NCBI RefSeq assembly: GCF_014650555.1
Contig: NZ_BMVE01000002.1
Coordinates: 62,001 to 126,000 of the forward strand
Origin: Streptomyces goshikiensis
GTDB taxonomy: Bacteria; Actinomycetota; Actinomycetes; Streptomycetales; Streptomycetaceae
Reading direction: 5' to 3'
DNA: 64,000 nucleotides
Shown: one piece after another, positions 63,367 through 64,000 of the stretch
Layout of the letters: each line of letters begins with the position of its first letter
How positions within the stretch are numbered: position 1 is the stretch's first letter
The notes under the pieces: model-generated
Database searches by the model: none
Seen by the model: the letters and a program-made list of their open reading frames with translations, nothing else
What the model was told of the DNA's origin: nothing
Position numbers and translations under genes: made by a program

Positions 63367-64000
63367 ATGACGACCGAGTCGGACCCCGCGTACCCGGCCC
63401 ACTGGGAAGCCGACGTCGTGCTGCGCGACGGCGGCACCGCCCGGATCCGGCCGATCACCACCGAGGACGCGGACCGGCTCGTCAGCTTCTACGAACAGGT
63501 CTCCGACGAGTCGAAGTACTACCGGTTCTTCGCCCCGTACCCCCGGCTGTCCGCCCGCGACGTGCACCGCTTCACGCACCACGACTACGTGGACCGCGTC
63601 GGCCTCGCGGCGACCATCGGCGGCGAGTTCATCGGCACCGTCCGCTACGACCGGATCGACGCCACCGGCCGCCCGGCCTCCGCGCCCGCCGACGAGGCCG
63701 AGGTCGCCTTCCTCGTCCAGGACGCCCACCAGGGCCGCGGCGTGGCCTCCGCCCTGCTCGAACACATCGGTGCGGTGGCCCGCGAGCGCGGCATCCGCGG
63801 GTTCGCCGCCGAGGTGCTGCCCGCCAACACCAAGATGATCAAAGTCTTCACCGACGCCGGCTACCAGCAGAAGCGCAGCTTCGAGGACGGCTCCGTCCAC
63901 CTCACCCTCGACCTCGAACCCACCGCCGAGTCCCTCGCCGTCCAGCGCGCCCGCGAACAGCGCGCCGAGGCCCGCTCCGTGCAGCGGCTGCTCGCCCCCG
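63367..64000 (+). CDS. GNAT acyltransferase, N-terminal part of a probable bifunctional GNAT/acyl-CoA ligase-like protein (3' end outside window)
   Basis: The reading frame is open from ATG 63367 to the window end (211 residues visible). A GNAT domain (about 15-175) has RPITTEDADRLVSFYEQVSDE, the acetyl-CoA loop VQDAHQGRGVASALLEHIG and the late motif VLPANTKMIKVFTDAGY. The following Arg/Ala/Glu-rich helix (AVQRAREQRAEARSVQRLL) is the usual linker to the CoA-binding/NDP-forming acyl-CoA ligase half in Pat-type protein acetyltransferases, which modify lysines such as that of acetyl-CoA synthetase. The second half is inferred because it lies outside the window. Confidence 0.75.
   Translation, partial: MTTESDPAYPAHWEADVVLRDGGTARIRPITTEDADRLVSFYEQVSDESKYYRFFAPYPRLSARDVHRFTHHDYVDRVGLAATIGGEFIGTVRYDRIDATGRPASAPADEAEVAFLVQDAHQGRGVASALLEHIGAVARERGIRGFAAEVLPANTKMIKVFTDAGYQQKRSFEDGSVHLTLDLEPTAESLAVQRAREQRAEARSVQRLLAP

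Overview
The window is a continuous, gene-dense piece of a high-GC actinobacterial chromosome, almost certainly Streptomyces. Codon third positions are nearly all G or C, GTG and TTG starts are common, terminators are mostly long GC hairpins without a T-run, and several genes look leaderless (TANNNT about 6-8 nt before the start codon). The gene set is also diagnostic: lexA with nrdR-nrdJ, rnhB, recQ, whiH next to hrdB, parE and parC, two citrate-synthase-like genes and ptsH. From memory this order matches the conserved core of the S. coelicolor chromosome around SCO58xx; that comparison was not computed. I see no insertion sequence, prophage, tRNA, rRNA or CRISPR array.

Layout. 1-6212: the end of an NRPS-independent (NIS) siderophore operon (aminotransferase end, two IucA/IucC synthetases, an IucB-like acetyltransferase). 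6265-13150: DNA damage and dNTP supply (DinG-like helicase, LexA with two candidate SOS boxes, NrdR with a phased pair of NrdR boxes, B12-dependent reductase NrdJ). 13249-19334: small metabolic and hypothetical genes, several with leaderless promoters, then a DUF4173-like membrane protein. 19403-21711: a divergent MFS pump/TetR pair with two related palindromic operators. 21805-27912: RNase HII, two unknown proteins, a RecQ helicase with a C-terminal phosphoribosyltransferase-like domain, and a DUF4192 gene; two inverted DnaA-box-like sequences lie in the recQ/DUF4192 divergent region. 28134-32887: a glycogen-debranching-like protein, an NrtR-type NUDIX regulator and an ABC ATPase-permease fusion.

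33093-37420: sporulation regulator WhiH, principal sigma factor HrdB, a secreted trypsin-like protease and a small zinc-ribbon protein. 37866-57646: the two topoisomerase IV genes parE and parC enclose a 15 kb block. It holds a DUF485/acetate-type symporter pair convergent with a CitA/CitB-type two-component system, DUF4267 and hemerythrin genes, a SARP-type ATPase regulator, an HTH-fused citrate-synthase-like protein divergent from a plain citrate synthase across a repeat-rich AT-rich region, a CobW-type metallochaperone GTPase, and a three-part protein joining a coiled-coil region, an Mrr-type nuclease domain and a TerD domain. 57891-60655: a catalytic plus a motif-less M16 peptidase pair. 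60853-61877: a c-di-AMP (ydaO-type) riboswitch ahead of a secreted M23 peptidase with a U-tract terminator. 61983-64000: a GntR regulator, HPr (ptsH), and the start of a GNAT-type, probably bifunctional, acyltransferase cut by the window edge.

The best candidate for an under-described system is the Mrr-TerD fusion (53002-55089). Next come the HTH-citrate synthase switch, the DnaA-box pair at recQ, and the 46-bp perfect palindrome behind parE.
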